Of a DNA stretch of 64,000 nucleotides, positions 45,451 to 58,480 are shown piece after piece. Under the pieces are notes generated by a model. The model did no database searches. It was not told where the DNA came from and saw nothing but the letters and a program-made list of their open reading frames with translations. Made by a program: the position numbers and the translations under genes. The DNA comes from Tipula vernalis. Taxonomy: Eukaryota > Arthropoda > Insecta > Diptera > Tipulidae. The stretch covers positions 127,509,605 to 127,573,604 of the forward strand of contig OY282559.1 of the NCBI GenBank assembly GCA_958295665.1, read 5' to 3'. Each line of letters begins with the position of its first letter. Within the stretch, counting starts at the first letter, position 1.

Positions 45451-47023
45451 GAAAAGTGACATAATTTGATTTTACGGTATTTATAATTGAGGATCCTGAA
45501 GCGACTGGACTGCTGTACTCGGTCCGTGGCTGGGCTGGGTCGAGTCAGTTATTAAGGCATCGTTCTCCCAGACGGTCGGAGCCTCGATGAGCCGTTTCCC
45601 GAGCATCTAAAGCAGTTTGTTTTAGAATTCCAGACCTGCCACAACCAAAACGGAAAATACCATTACAGGCTCGGGACAATTTATAAAAATAGGTCAAATA
45701 TCTTGGCAATTCCAACAAATATTAAGATTGGAATTATTCATTTGTTGTTGCTGCTGTGAGTAAGCTCCTTGCGTTTGATTTCTTTGATACTCTCTTCGGT
45801 GTGGGATGGTATAAACCCCTTTCGGAGTCAAAACCAAATTGATCTGAATTGTCCATACTTAGTTCTTGGACGTTTCGCTGGTGGCATAACAACTCATGCT
45901 CATATTTAGTGCGACGCCAAGCGTCTTCTAATGCCAAACAGCGTTGGACTAATGAATTTATTGAATCGATCGATTTTCCGGCTACTTACAGACCGGGTCG
46001 CATGTTGTTCCGCAGGATGTGTAAAATTTCGGCCTCTGCAATAGGGACACGAAACTGTAGTCTAATTGATGTTGTTATAAAAATCCCTGAAAGATTCCGA
46101 CTTCTTTTGTTTACGGTTACATCGGAATCAGTTTGTCTGTTCTGAAAAGCGAATATTAATGCTGATTTCAAAATGTTTCACATGTTGTTAGGATTTCGTT
46201 CCAAATAACACCAGTACCAATTGGAAGCGTTGCCTTTATGTACGCACCCCAATTCATTACGCAGTTCAGTATCATTTAAATTGTAAGTGCGAGCGAATTG
46301 TTCAGGAGTTCAGGAGATCCGAAAAAGAAAATCTTACATTGTCTCAAGTTAGTATTAGGACGAACAGCATATTTTAAACGGTTTATTAGTAGGACGAGTT
46401 TCGATTCCCTCTGCATTTTCTGGCTGGTTTGGTTTACAGTGCGTTGATGACATTGGCACTGGGCTTCTAATTTTCAGGGCAGAGATGCTAGACTCAGTTG
46501 GGTCTCGCGTTTGAAACTTATTAAGGAAGACTATCCTAATCCGATGAGGATAACTCATTTGTTTTAAATTCTTCCGACTGCTTTACCTTACTTAAGGTGT
46601 CATCTAAATTGTTGTCGTTTTGCATATAGTTGACTGCACGGCAGACAATATTACCTCTTCTCTTTCGGCCAATGCTTTAACCTGGACTTTATAAATTCGA
46701 CTCATTAAGCGTTTTAAACGGTCGATCAAGTGCAACACCCTCAGTTCTACTTTCTTAAGTTCTTGCGCCAAAGGCCTATTTGCGACATCAATGTTCAAGA
46801 TCCACTCACGTTGTTGTTGCAGTTTATTTGTACATTTGTGAATTTCTCGTTTAGGATTTTTAGAAGCGGATAACTGAGGACGAAAAGGTTTCAATACCGG
46901 GTTGTTATTTTCATTTACAAACGCAGCTCTTAGTAATTGTAACCTACTTATGGGATCTCCCTTGAGATGTTTGGCTTCACACTCTACCTCGAATTCGTCC
47001 GGATCTAAATAATCGGCATCCAT
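45451..47023 (-). pseudogene. Gypsy-type gag remnant
   Basis: The likely start is MDADYLDPDEFEVECEAKHL at 47023. The first 150 residues are charged and helical (LQQQREWILNIDVANRPLAQ), suggesting a coiled coil. Later pieces at 46558-46355, 46171-45986 (LHILRNNMRPGL, a gag signature stretch) and 45937-45734 are in changing frames. A knuckle-like CWNCQ is near 45710. It directly precedes the protease of the same element. Confidence 0.6.
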
Positions 47024-50000
47024 TTTCTTGTTCTCTTTAACTCCGATTAAGTGGGCAGACAGTGCAAAAAACAAAAGTTATAACAAAAAATCAATAATCA
47101 AAATTGATGAGATGCTTTAGAACACTTAACTAACTGGTAATGTATGCAATCACACCAAGATGTATTAATTCGGAGATATAATACAATTCAATATTAATTA
47201 GATTAATTAGGTTAATTAGATTACTATTTATATTTACTTTATTTATATTTACTTATTTACTTTTACTATTTATTCTTAACTGGTATTCGAGCAGCGAAGA
47301 GTTCAATACCCTTATCTAGTTATTTCTCGACTGACCACAAAAAAAAATCCAAAACTCTTGCATTCGTTCGCCAAAAACTAGCTCAACCTCGTAAATTACA
47401 AGTCTTCTTGCTTTTTTCAGGAAATTCAAGTAAATCGTAGTGTTCAAATAGAATCTAATAAATTGGCTAGCCTATAAGCTATATATTTTTCTTCATAAGG
47501 AGAACCAGAATTTTTCTTGGAATGAATAAAAAATCGCATAAAATATTAAATTTTTCGCATTTTATTCACCACAAAAATGTTACCTGGTTATTGACCAGTT
47601 AAAAATTTGTATGTTGAATTTTGTTTTTCTGTATAAAATAAAAATATGACACGTAAACGTCACAATTTTAACCAGTTGCCATTGAAACAACAAAAAGGTT
47701 AAAAGGGAGAAAAATTTAATACTTTTTACCACAGTTAAAATATTTAACTTCTTAGCCGATTGAAACTTAGCCTAATATAAAGAAAAGTTCGCTTGGAAGA
47801 ACAGCAAATATTTTATATTTTTTTGACTAGTTTATATTGGCTGTTGCCTTAGTGAAAAAAATGTAGGTCAACGAGAGTCAAATTAAAAAGCAGGATTAAA
47901 TTTTGCTATTTAATTTAATAATTTATTTTTAAATTTGAGCACATATGTTGCAGATCAAATTTATCTAAAAATCACCAAAATGAACGGTATCAGTCATCGG
48001 AAAACATAAAACATATAAATACATTAAAAATACATCAAAATGTATGAATTTGATACATAAATGCCAGATATTATACAAATATACGTCTATCAATACAAAA
48101 TTTATAGCCAACCATTAAATCCGGTACCCTCTCTAAACGCATCAACAACAACAACAACAACTATCCTAAAACCCTATTCATGATTTATTAAGATACATTT
48201 AATTTAGAATTTTCAGAATTAATCAAAATTCCAAATTCCACTGTACATAATACATACACATCCACTGCTACACACAGTATAAAACGATCAAAAAACGGAA
48301 AAACTAAAAAAAAAATTTAATCGGATTGAAAATGGATTATCACAGTACTCTACAAACACACATACATACGTTTTGAATTATACAAAATATTTACATATAT
48401 GTACGAATGTAAGAGCTTGCATTGATAAGCTGATTTAAACATTTAATTGTTAAATCGTGTCATAAAATTAAAGAATAAAATCGCGCAACTGGAGGGTATA
48501 CCCCAAATCCGTTCGACAATTTGCACTCACAGTTGTTTGTGATACACAAAAACCGAAATCTTCTTGATTAGTATACGATTATGTATACAGATATCTGGTA
48601 TTGTATACCAAAACGAAAACATTTGGAATTCCTTATCGTATATAAATTGTTTATCCTTAAACATATACGATATATGTACCTAGTCTACAATATCTAAATG
48701 GAGGGTATGATGTGTTAAACCGCACTCACCGAAATAGAAAAAAAAAAATTCTAATAAGGAAACCGAAAAATTATAATTTGAGCTCTATAGGAAAACCAAC
48801 ATAACGAACAATGACTACATCCTGTTATCTTTTTTTACTGTATCTCATTTGAAAATCCTTTCACAGTATATACAGTACAGATACACACATATACGATATT
48901 ATCACAAACGTAATGATGTAAAGAAGAAATAAAAAATTCCTTATGTGTATCAAAACATCATCTTTATATTATGTCTGAGCTTTTTTTTGTGTGTACTGTA
49001 CTTGTGTAGCTGATAGTATAAATATAAAGTTTAAATAAAAATATTTTTTTTTTAAAACTACAGTTGTACAAACTACAATTGAAAAATTTAGCAAAAAAGG
49101 AAAATTATTGTGAAACACAAACAATATCTTAGCATTTTGCTATTAAGAATTGTATATGAGGTGCACATATAAACATTTTCCCAATTCGAATCTACAATAC
49201 AATAGGATAAAAGAATTTATGATGAGTTAACCTCAAAGGAATTGATTTCTAATTTAATTACCTTCAAAAATGTTACTCCTACACACTGTAACAAATATGT
49301 GGTGGCATGACTGGGTCGCGAGAAAACCTCGGTTCCAATGTTTTAAAATTTAAGTGAATGCCATCCGTTACTGAAAATTTATGCCCTTATACAGAGCTTC
49401 GGTGTGGTCGTAATAAGCCGGCTTTCCGAGGATGAATAAGGGTATTGCTAGACCATATTTAGAAAAGAAATAAGACAAGTCAAGGAGGAAACAAATGGTA
49501 GGAACACCTTACCGCCGTAGGTCGTCAAAATAACTCGATTTCGTTTTCTTAGAGAAAACCATGAACATAGAAAGGTTTAATCTTTTAAAAGCTCCTTATT
49601 TATTGAGTTTACAAATAAACAATTATTTTATAGCCGTTAAAAATACACTGAAACAAATCCTACATCAATGTAGACAAAAACTGCATTAACAGTAAGAATA
49701 ATTCGTTAAAACTAATCCGATACGACCCTTCGTTAATATTAAGAAAATCATACGCTAATATAGTGAAACACAAATTTTTTTATTTTAATCTTAACTACTT
49801 ACGTTGTAGTATTTATGAATTGATTCATATAAGATACGAAAAATGTTATTATTTTAAAGCAGTTAAAAGCATTTTTGGATGAAAAACTTCTTATTATTAA
49901 CGTAAGAAATTAAAGCTACCAAGAAATTTTTCATAATACTAATGAAATGTTAAATCACAGTAACGAATAAATTCATACATATATGTAAGTTTAGAAATTC

Positions 50001-52430
50001 ATTATTTGTATTTACCAAATTTGTGTGTATGGGAAGAATGGAATACTCAGCAGTTATGAATAATTCACAAATATGATGATTATTTCATAAATATACTGAA
50101 AATAATTCATAATGTGTAGGAACGATAATTGATACACAAAATTACATAATATTTATGTATCGTTCATAACAAGAATGTAAATTTTTTGGTCGATTGATGA
50201 ATAAATTCATAAAATCAATACAGCCAATTTTAGAGAAATAAAAAACTTAAAATTTTGTTTATTTTATTAGTCAACATGGGCGCTTACTACTCCTATTAAT
50301 TTTTTTAATCAGTATTTATATTTGTTTTTAAATTTTAGAAAATTAAGTTGATAAAATTTTAAGAACAAATTTGATAAGAGGTAATTTAATCCAAAATATT
50401 TGCAATGCGCCATGGTTCATTTTATTGCCCTCTGTAAATTTAATAAAATGAATTACAATCACACAGTACTTTTAATTGCATATTTTGTTACCTTTTAAAA
50501 CAATAAATAAATTCGTTTGATCCCATTATGCAAAAACGATTTTAATCTATTGCCTCCTTCTTGTGCTGTGCTGATACATTTTGATATATAGGAGCGGAAA
50601 AATTTGGAATGGTTGATACCGTATAAGGTGGATCGAATTCCGAATCGTCAACCATGATCATATTTGAAACGATATAGGTACGACATTTTCTTGCCAGCAA
50701 CTATATATAATAATGCTACAGTATTGTTGAACTCATTAAAATTTAGTCCTGTAAATCACATAATTAATTTATCTACACATTATTTATGACTAAAAGAAAT
50801 TTATTTTTTTCACAGAAAAGTGTTCTTATTTTAATTTCACCGAATGAAAATTGGCTGTTTTTTAATAAGAACAAGTGCAAAACGAAAGCACTTGTAATGG
50901 CAAAAAATATCATATCTACCTGTTTTTCAGCATACAAAAATCTGTTACATTAAAAAAATTTCATTGTAAATTATTACATTTGTTCCTTTCAAGCACGCAA
51001 TTGTTAATAAAGAAGCGAAAGCAATTTATTTACTTTCGTTTTTCCGAATATTATTCAACTTTACTTTATTTTCATAGATGCTACGAATAGATTCGTCCAA
51101 TAATTAATAGTACGAACAAATTCATTTACATTACGTAATGATGAAATTAGATGTTTTCGCATAATTAGAAATGCAATGGAGCTCTTATGTACAATATATG
51201 TATTTGTGCGTGTTATTAATGTAATGATGAAACTCAATGGTGAAATGAAATAATGGTGAAATTTACAATTTAATTGTATTATTCATCAAAATCAAATTGA
51301 AAAAAGACGGTTGCTGAAATTTTATGTCTACTAGATTTTTTTTTTCGATTTGTTTTACTTGGAAAATAAAAAATCACTAATATCTGGCGTGTGTGTATAT
51401 AAGGCATATTTCGGTATGCATTTCACATCTGTATCACTTTCTGTTCCGGAGGTGGAAATGACAAATGAAGATTCTTATTCAATAGATGTCATAAAAGTAG
51501 AATTTCTTCAAATATACGCAGCCACCCACACATATATTTAAAATTCGAAATGTAATATTCATATATTGTAATGCCACATTCGTTAATATAACGAACAATA
51601 AGTATTTAACAAATATTTTCGCACTCATAAATATTATGAATTGTTCTTAAATGAAGTTTTTTTATAAAATCATGCAAGTAACACTAACACGCAAACAACA
51701 TGTGAATGTATTATATCTATAGCACAATAAACTAAACCATTTTTTAGTTTATGAACTATGATTCGTACTATTAACGCACAAATGTTTATGAATTTTTTCC
51801 TAAATTTGGTTTGTTTCGTAAATATAGTAATTTGTAGCGGTTCACCCAATAAACCACTACAAACTTGGCGGCGCACATTCCACCTCGAATGTGTATTGGG
51901 TTGACTTCCCCTTCATGCTTGGCTGGACCAATAGTATCACAACTCAAATATACACAAAACAAAATAAAATTAATTTAAAAATCAAAAATTAGTCTCGTCT
52001 CGGATGTGGTGTCGAATAAACGCGCGCTCGTCGTAATAAGTTAAAGTGAAACACATAGAATGGTGGTGGAATAAATAAATAATTTAAATTAAATTTTGTA
52101 CAAAAATAATAATTTAATTTCCAATAAATAAAATTAATTTTATAATAACACAATAAACAACTAGAAATTAAATTAAAATAAAATACAATATAATTTATTA
52201 AATTGCAAATTTAAAAGTGGCGTTTTTTATTAATTAAAATAAAGTGAAACACTAAACATTTTTACATTAATAGTACGAATTGTGGTTAACGAACGTCATT
52301 CGTAAATAAAATGCACAAAATTTTTTTCAGTCTAGAGTGAGAAAGAAAACGTATGACCAAAGACTATGTCAAGTACCAAGATGTCTTATGTAAATGTTTA
52401 TATATTTTGAAAAATAAAACAACAACAAAA
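47024..52430. other. AT-rich region without recognised genes
   Basis: About 5.4 kb. The left part (47.0-47.4 kb) may be the 5' leader of the minus-strand Gypsy remnant, but no LTR pair was found. CAA repeats lie at 48148-48166. A GC-richer island at 49285-49530 (TGGCATGACTGGGTCGCGAG) is unidentified. At 51830-51900 there is a TGTAGCGGTT...AACCACTACA hairpin and TTGGCGGCGCAC. Open frames are short and low-complexity. Confidence 0.4.
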
Positions 52431-52439
52431 ATAAGTGGA

Positions 52440-52740
52440 AATTAGGCGGTGGTTCACTAGGACCAGGCATAGACACAAAATGATCCGCATCCATACCATG
52501 ATTTATTGTTTATCCTTCAACTCAAAGACAAGGGCAGAGAAAGATGTAAAGAGGATGAAGTACTGCCTCTTCCTCCTCTTTATCGTCACAACTATGACTG
52601 TAGTCACGTGAGAAGAAACCAAGTCTACTTGCATGTCTACTTATAAGACAGTGCTCAGTAATCCCTCGAACAACCACACTGATCTGAGATCAGCTGTTTA
52701 GATATCTTTTCAATATCGTTTCTTTTTTTTGAAATGTGGG
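52440..52740 (-). pseudogene. non-LTR retrotransposon C-terminal tail (I/LOA/R1 type)
   Basis: Minus strand reads VVRGITEHCLISRHASRLGF, then SCDDKEEEEAVLHPLYIFLC. Family members have at this place a C-terminal zinc-binding region (GHxxxxxHxxRLG...CRxCxxEEETxxHLLCxCP), and spacing and order agree. Some ligands are changed (LHPLYIFLC) and it ends in a stop. The rest of ORF2 is absent; BEL sequence starts about 60 bp further on. Confidence 0.6.
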
Positions 52741-52779
52741 CCGTTATACCACGTCTAACCAGCTCATCGGCTTATCTCC

Positions 52780-53700
52780 TGCACTATTAAAAAGTACGCA
52801 ATAACTCTGCCTAAGGTAGATTTCCACTTTCAGAGATTAAAGCCACCCTTGGCAAGCATTTGTGAAATTTCTTGCATTGCTAACTTCGCTTCATTGGTTG
52901 AATTAGCCGCTAATAGGCAGTCGTCCACCATCTGGAAACCTGAAGGATAAGTAACCTCAAGATCATCTATCAAGATGTGCCATATGTGACTGTATTCGGT
53001 CGAAAAATCTTAATTGATTCGGATGCAGACGTTCTCCATACAATTTTTTTAAAATTTTGCTTCATCTGGTTGACTTCAATCTGCCGATACAATTTTTCCA
53101 CATCTGATGAGAATCCAATGGCATGTTTCATAAACAGCACTATAGTATCGACACTAAATCCTTTTGAATTGTAGGACCGAACAACAGTATATTATTTAGT
53201 GATGGTCCGGATGTTGACTTGCAGGAACCGTCGGAAAAGATCCGCATAATTTCGTAATACTGCTGTCGCCCTCGGCGACATCATGATGCGGTAAATAAAA
53301 GGAATCTCTCTCTTGGCCGGTTGAATCGATGAGTTTCATCTCGGTCATGTGTCTTAGGCCCACGTATTCATTCATTATCTCACTGCTCATGAACTGACGT
53401 ACCTGCCTTAATGCGGTTGGAACTTCTTCCAAAGTCCAGAATCTTTCCAACAATTTGTTTGTATCGTCTTTTTTGTATCGTTGCTGTGAATGATTTTGAA
53501 GTAATTATTTCTCCAGGTACTGCTCCAGACAAAACCAATTCGAACTTAGTTGATTCAGCTATTAGTTGAATATTGAATTTGAATTTATCAGCTCTGAGTA
53601 TTTCAAACAATATGTCTGCTCCAAGGAGGATGTCAATCTTGTTTGGGATGTGGTCTGCGGGATCTGTTAACTGAAAATTTTGTTCATTTAACTCCACTAT
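52780..53700 (-). pseudogene. BEL/Pao protease-RT fragment
   Basis: Minus strand. 53640-53600 reads NKIDILLGADILFEILRADK, the end of the protease region. Then MLERFWTLEEVPTALRQVRQ (spacer before RT) and MTEMKLIDSTGQERDSFYLP appear, and in other frames IGFSSDVEKLYRQIEVNQM and VDDCLLAANSTNEAKLAMQE near 52930-52860, where the Tyr of the YVDD site is lost (MVDD). Typical BEL order, broken by stops and deletions. It belongs to a different BEL copy from the 22.8-27.5 kb element. Confidence 0.75.
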
Positions 53701-53793
53701 TCATTGAGCTTCAAATTTAGATTGAAGAATACACACTGTTAAAGTTAGCCAAAAATTGCCTGTGCGGACGTGTTTTTCCAGAGCCTTCTAAAG

Positions 53794-54678
53794 TATAGAG
53801 CCATAATCATAATGACGTATTTTTTAGAAGCTTTTTTAGTGGTATAACTTTTCACTGATTTCCATAGGAATCCATAGTAAAAATGGTGTTTTTTAGCTTC
53901 AAGTTTTTCAATGAAAAAAGCAAAAATATTATAAAATGTTTACATAAAAGTTTTCTACATATCTTTAAAAACAATATACAAGAAGGCCAAATTGGTATTA
54001 AGTAAATATTAATTGCAGAAATATTAAAATTAAATTATTTCTAAAATATATTTTTTTGAACTTTCATTTTGAAAAATACATCAAAGTTGGCTCTGACAAA
54101 TTAAAATAATACTTGCTAAATTTATCTTTAGTTTTACTAGTGTACGTAAGATGTCTAAAATGGTAAAAGAAAAATACGAAAAAAAATTATTTAATCGCAA
54201 AATTGTCACACGTTCCTATATTTTGTGAATTTGTTTTGCTTTTCCTACAATTTTTTGGTACTTGAAATTTCCCCAGGTGGTAATTTTTGGTACGATTTTT
54301 CCAAATTTTTAGGGCCATCACTGCCATCTATGTAATGTATATTGACTTAATGACCAAACGAATCGTAGTAAGCTTTTATTTCAATTTGACCAGAATGCTG
54401 TTGTTATGAATATTTTTTTATATTTTGGTTTAAATAAATCAATTACAAGAAAATGAAAACGATTTACTTAAACGATATTTATATATGTTGAAATTCAAAC
54501 ATTTATGAAAGTATTTCAGAAATCATATTAAGAATTTTTAACGCTTTCATTTACAAATTTGTCTTAGGGAAAAAAGTGATTTCCCATATGTTTTGTGTGT
54601 TTTACTATGAAAAGTTTCGTTTTTTCCTCGTTTCTAATTCCCTTATAAAAGCTCAGATTTTTTGATTATGGCTCTATA
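53794..54678. mobile_element. possible TIR element (TATAGAGCCATAATCA ends)
   Basis: TATAGAGCCATAATCA at 53794-53809 is the exact reverse complement of 54663-54678, and AAGCTTTT/AAAAGCT blocks follow inward on both sides. The 885-bp interior is AT-rich with no transposase. This could be a non-autonomous element; the superfamily is unknown. Confidence 0.4.
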
Positions 54679-55255
54679 AAATACAGGGTGCTCTGGTTTT
54701 TCTCAATTTGTAAGTAATAAGAACCAATAATAAAGTTTATTTTTGAAAACGTTATAAATTTATTTGTTTTATTAAATTCAATTTTATTTTAATTTATTTA
54801 ATGTACTGCTAAGTGTACAGCTTCCGTGTCCAAAAGTAAATGAACGAGATCAATCAAAATTTTCACAATCGTAAACTTAAGCAATAAAAAATACCGCGGC
54901 AATATTCATTTACAAAACTGCTGAATAAAGTTAAAATGTGTTTGACTGCAGATGGTAAGTCGATCTAACTAAATATTATTGTCGATAAAATAGATTAATA
55001 ATAAATGTCAAAAATCTATCTGCAAAAACAATGATCGACCTGTCAATATACAGAGTAAGTACATTTGTCACTTTTTAGCGTAAAATAATAAAATAACAAT
55101 AATAAAGTATATAATAACAATTCATTTTTAGAAAACGTAATTCAACGTGAAGCGGCACATCTTAGAGGATACATAAACACCAACATTAAAAGATAAGTAT
55201 AGAAACATTATATAATACAAATTATCTTCTAAATTTGGTCTTTTCTTTTCTTTTC
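54679..55255. other. unassigned spacer
   Basis: AT-rich, with no recognisable gene. ACAGGGTGCTCTGG at 54684-54697 is the only non-AT-rich string. Confidence 0.3.
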
Positions 55256-55259
55256 AGTT

Positions 55260-55470
55260 TGATAATCCGGAACATTGCGAGCCGAAAGTGAAAAGCCGAT
55301 AATGCAGACTGTATTATACAAGACGAAAGTAAAGAAATGGTAATGCAGATTGTGTAATCCCAGGCGAAAATTTCCAGCCGAAAGTAAAAAGTGGATAATG
55401 CAGATTATGTTATTACCTTTCCAGCCAAAAATAAACAATTTAGTAGTTATCAGCCGAAAGTAAATAGGAT
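55260..55470 (+). repeat. CCGAAAGTAAA-type tandem repeat, right locus
   Basis: About five units of 45-60 bp around AGCCGAAAGTGAAAAG, GATAATGCAGACTG and TTATACAAG, for example GCCGAAAGTAAAAAGTGGAT followed by AATGCAGATTATG. The same repeat lies inverted at 43590-43720. Confidence 0.65.
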
Positions 55471-55525
55471 ACACGAATTTAAATAAAAAATTTTGTAAAT
55501 AAATTTACGTGTAAAACTTTGTTTA

Positions 55526-56027
55526 ACCTAGTCGTGGAAAATATCAGAAAATCAGAAGAATTCACAGAATTGGAATAAAATCAGCCGCTAGAGTGTATAT
55601 CTGAAGTTGAATCGTTTTTATGTGATTTGTCAATAACTATCGAATGAAAAAATTCTGTTCAAGTTTCCCATGGGAAATCTCGGAAAATTCGATTTTCCAA
55701 AATTTTAAATTTTCCGAGATTTTCCACGGGAAAATTAAACTGAACTTTTTTCCGCGATAGCTATTGACAAGTCACATCAATGCAATTCATCTCTAGACAT
55801 AAGACTCTAGAGGCTGATTTTATTCATCCATTTCTTACTCTCGGCTGGAAACTTTTTTAAATTTTCCGAGATTTTCCACGGGAAAATTAAACCGAATTTT
55901 TTCCTGCGATAGCTATTGACAAGTCACATAAAAACGTTTCCACTTCAGATGTACACTCTAGAGGCTGATTTTATTCCAATTTTGTGAATCCATCTGATTT
56001 TCCGATATTTTCCACGACTAGGTTATC
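55526..56027. mobile_element. fold-back repeat, copy B
   Basis: It begins CCTAGTCGTGGAAAATATCA and ends TGATTTTCCGATATTTTCCA followed by CGACTAGG, an inverted pair. Arms of about 180 bp contain AATAAAATCAGCCGCTAGAG, TGATTTGTCAATAACTATCG and GGGAAATCTCGGAAAATT and their mirror. The right arm is partly duplicated, with two GAGATTTTCCACGGGAAAAT blocks. It abuts the errantivirus LTR at 56030. Confidence 0.75.
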
Positions 56028-56029
56028 AA

Positions 56030-56258
56030 ACTTAACACCACCATTAATTTCGAGTCAACACAACGTGTGTTGTGTCCGGTTGAAAGATAATACTTTTTAT
56101 GAAATTCTTTTTGAGTAATTTCCTATACATTTTATGCAACTTCAACTATTTTTATTGTATAAAATGATAAAATAGAATAGAATATTTTTGTAGTAGTTTA
56201 GTTGTTAGTTTGATCTTGAGAAATAAAGTTATTTTTTTAAGTAAACTCGCACATAACT
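56030..56258 (+). repeat. 5' LTR of errantivirus-like element
   Basis: It matches the 3' LTR from 62599 but lacks about 40 bp between two TCGARTCAACACAACGTG direct repeats. It contains AAATAAAG near 56220 and ends near ACATAACT (56258). A TGGCG followed shortly by CAGTCGGTAAAGG (56266-56297) looks like a tRNA-Ser-type primer site with a short insert. Confidence 0.65.
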
Positions 56259-56753
56259 AGTTAACTGGCGATGAAACAGGGACCAGTCGGTAAAGGTATT
56301 ATTGTGGAAATTTTCTTTAAGAGTGTAGCAAGTACTATACTACAGTGCTTAATAAAAAGTGAAAGCCTATAGCAAATATTAAACTATAGCAACAAATATA
56401 GTGCAAGTGACAGTTAAAACGTACCGCAGTAAGCCGATAGTAAACATTAACACTAACAGCCAAAAAGGTAGACTGCGTACCGTCCAAAGCGGTCTCAAGT
56501 GTACAATCACCTGGAGTACACACAAAAAAAATAGTTGGAAATAAAAATCCAACTCATTTTAATGTAAGTCTTAATACAAAATTTTAATAATAAAAAATTT
56601 TTTAATAAAAATAAATATAAAAATAAAAAGTTTTAATAATAAAAGTAAAAATAAAAAGCAACAATATTATAATAACTAGAAATATAATAAAAAAAAAAAA
56701 TTTTAATAATACAATTATAATAACTAAAATCTGACAAATCAATTTAATAAAAA

Positions 56754-57818
56754 ATGACGGAACCGTTAGTTCAAATTCAAACTGCCTTGCAGCAATTAAC
56801 TGGGGCCCTGAACTCCCAAATCAAACTAACAAAAAAAATCGAAAGACGACTCGAAGAATTAGAAAACCCTGTGATTACCGTAACAACAACAACATTGGTA
56901 ACACCAAGAAATGAACAAGACCTAAAAGATATTAGCAGGCTACCTGATTGTGTAAGAGAACTGCAGGTATTCGATGGGAATCCCATGCAGTATATCTCAT
57001 GGGTGCATAACGTAGAAACTATACTACGCGACTACAACATTATGCGAGATAAACCGATCTACAGGGCAATATTTCAACAAATAAGACAAAAAATTCGAGG
57101 CAACGCCGACTCCGCTTTAATATCTTATAATATTTTTGATGAGGAATGGGCGTCAATAAAAAAATGTCTGTCCCTACACTATGCAGACAAATGGGATCTC
57201 CGTACGCTAGAATACCAGCTCAGCACCATCACACAAAAAATATGACAGTGGATGAATTCTATGCTACTGTTAATCACTAATTCTGATTAATAGTCAAAAA
57301 GGTCAAAACGGAGGACTATTCAGCTGAAACAATCAACGTTTTGGTTGAAACATACTTAGAGAGATTTATATAAGATGCTTATAATTCAAAAACCAACCAC
57401 GCTACCAGAGGCATACGTATCCTGTCTGGATATTCAAAACCTGAATTTCAGAAACTTGCCAATACACAAAAGAATTGTGAAGAATGTGATAACAGCTCTA
57501 ATAAATCAAATTTCATATAACAACTCACCAAATTTGCGAACAAACGATGGTACAATACCAATACAGCGGAGAAACATGACCTACAATGTACAACACCAAA
57601 ATCACCGAATACCATATGTGAACCAAAATCAAAACGTCAACCAAAATCAAAACAACTTACCACCACCAAGACCAAACAATCCAAAGCCACCAACGCCAAT
57701 GGATACCGACCCATCAATGCAAACGAGACAGGTGAACTATATCAACCGTCCAACCAATCAAGATAATCCAATGTCAAAACGAGATTATTCTCACCATTAC
57801 GAACCAGTCAGACAATAG
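56754..57818 (+). pseudogene. errantivirus-like gag remnant
   Basis: ATG at 56754 opens 163 residues with a coiled-coil-like start, then LPDCVRELQVFDGNPMQYIS, a gag core typical of insect Gypsy elements. A frameshift near 57240 precedes a second open piece to 57818 that is rich in Asn, Gln and Pro. There is no zinc knuckle, as in errantiviruses. Confidence 0.7.
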
Positions 57819-57839
57819 AGGATCAACCATATGGAAACA

Positions 57840-58480
57840 CAACCAGAAGAAGACTATTATAACCAATTGGTCAACGACAATACGGAAGGAGCGATATCCA
57901 ATGACGACCAGTATCCCGAAGATGATTCTGAAGTCAATTTTATGACGGAAGCCTCTCTAGCGTACCATACCTTGAGTATAAGTTAAAAAATGGCAATATC
58001 CTCAAATTCCTGATCGGCACAGGAGCAAATAAAAATTTTATAAAATCACAATTAGCCAATAACGCCATCCCAACTAAGGCTCAATTTAAGATCAGATCAG
58101 CTGGATTTGACATCGAAATAAGTAAGAAAATTAGCGGACAATTTTTTAAAAGTATTGGCATCAACAATACTATTGAATTCTTCATTCTACCGGGATTAAA
58201 ATCATTTGATGGCATAATAGAAGACGACACATTGAAGGAACTCGGAGCAATAATTGACCGAAAAAACAACCTGTTAATAATAACACTGGACATCAGAATT
58301 CCATTAAGAGAAAAACCATCACTTCAAGTCAACAATATGGAAATCCGAGATAGCCATCTTTCATCAGAAACAAAGAAGCAACTCCAAACAATAGTATCAA
58401 AATTTAAAAATTTATTCGGACCCGTAAACAATCGATACGGGGGTAAGAGCCGAAATCAAAACAACGACGGATGAACCTAT
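57840..58480 (+). pseudogene. errantivirus-like protease region
   Basis: Around 58003 the frame reads FLIGTGANKNFI: the active-site Asp position is Gly, so the protease is dead. FFILPGLKSFDGIIEDDTLK follows, and the spacer to RT is open to 58474 before a frameshift. Confidence 0.65.

Noticed and set aside
49285..49345. TGGCATGACTGGG and GGTTCCAATG look like tRNA A and B boxes (possible SINE head)
   Set aside because: Several consensus mismatches and the boxes are too close together; no cloverleaf or SINE tail seen.
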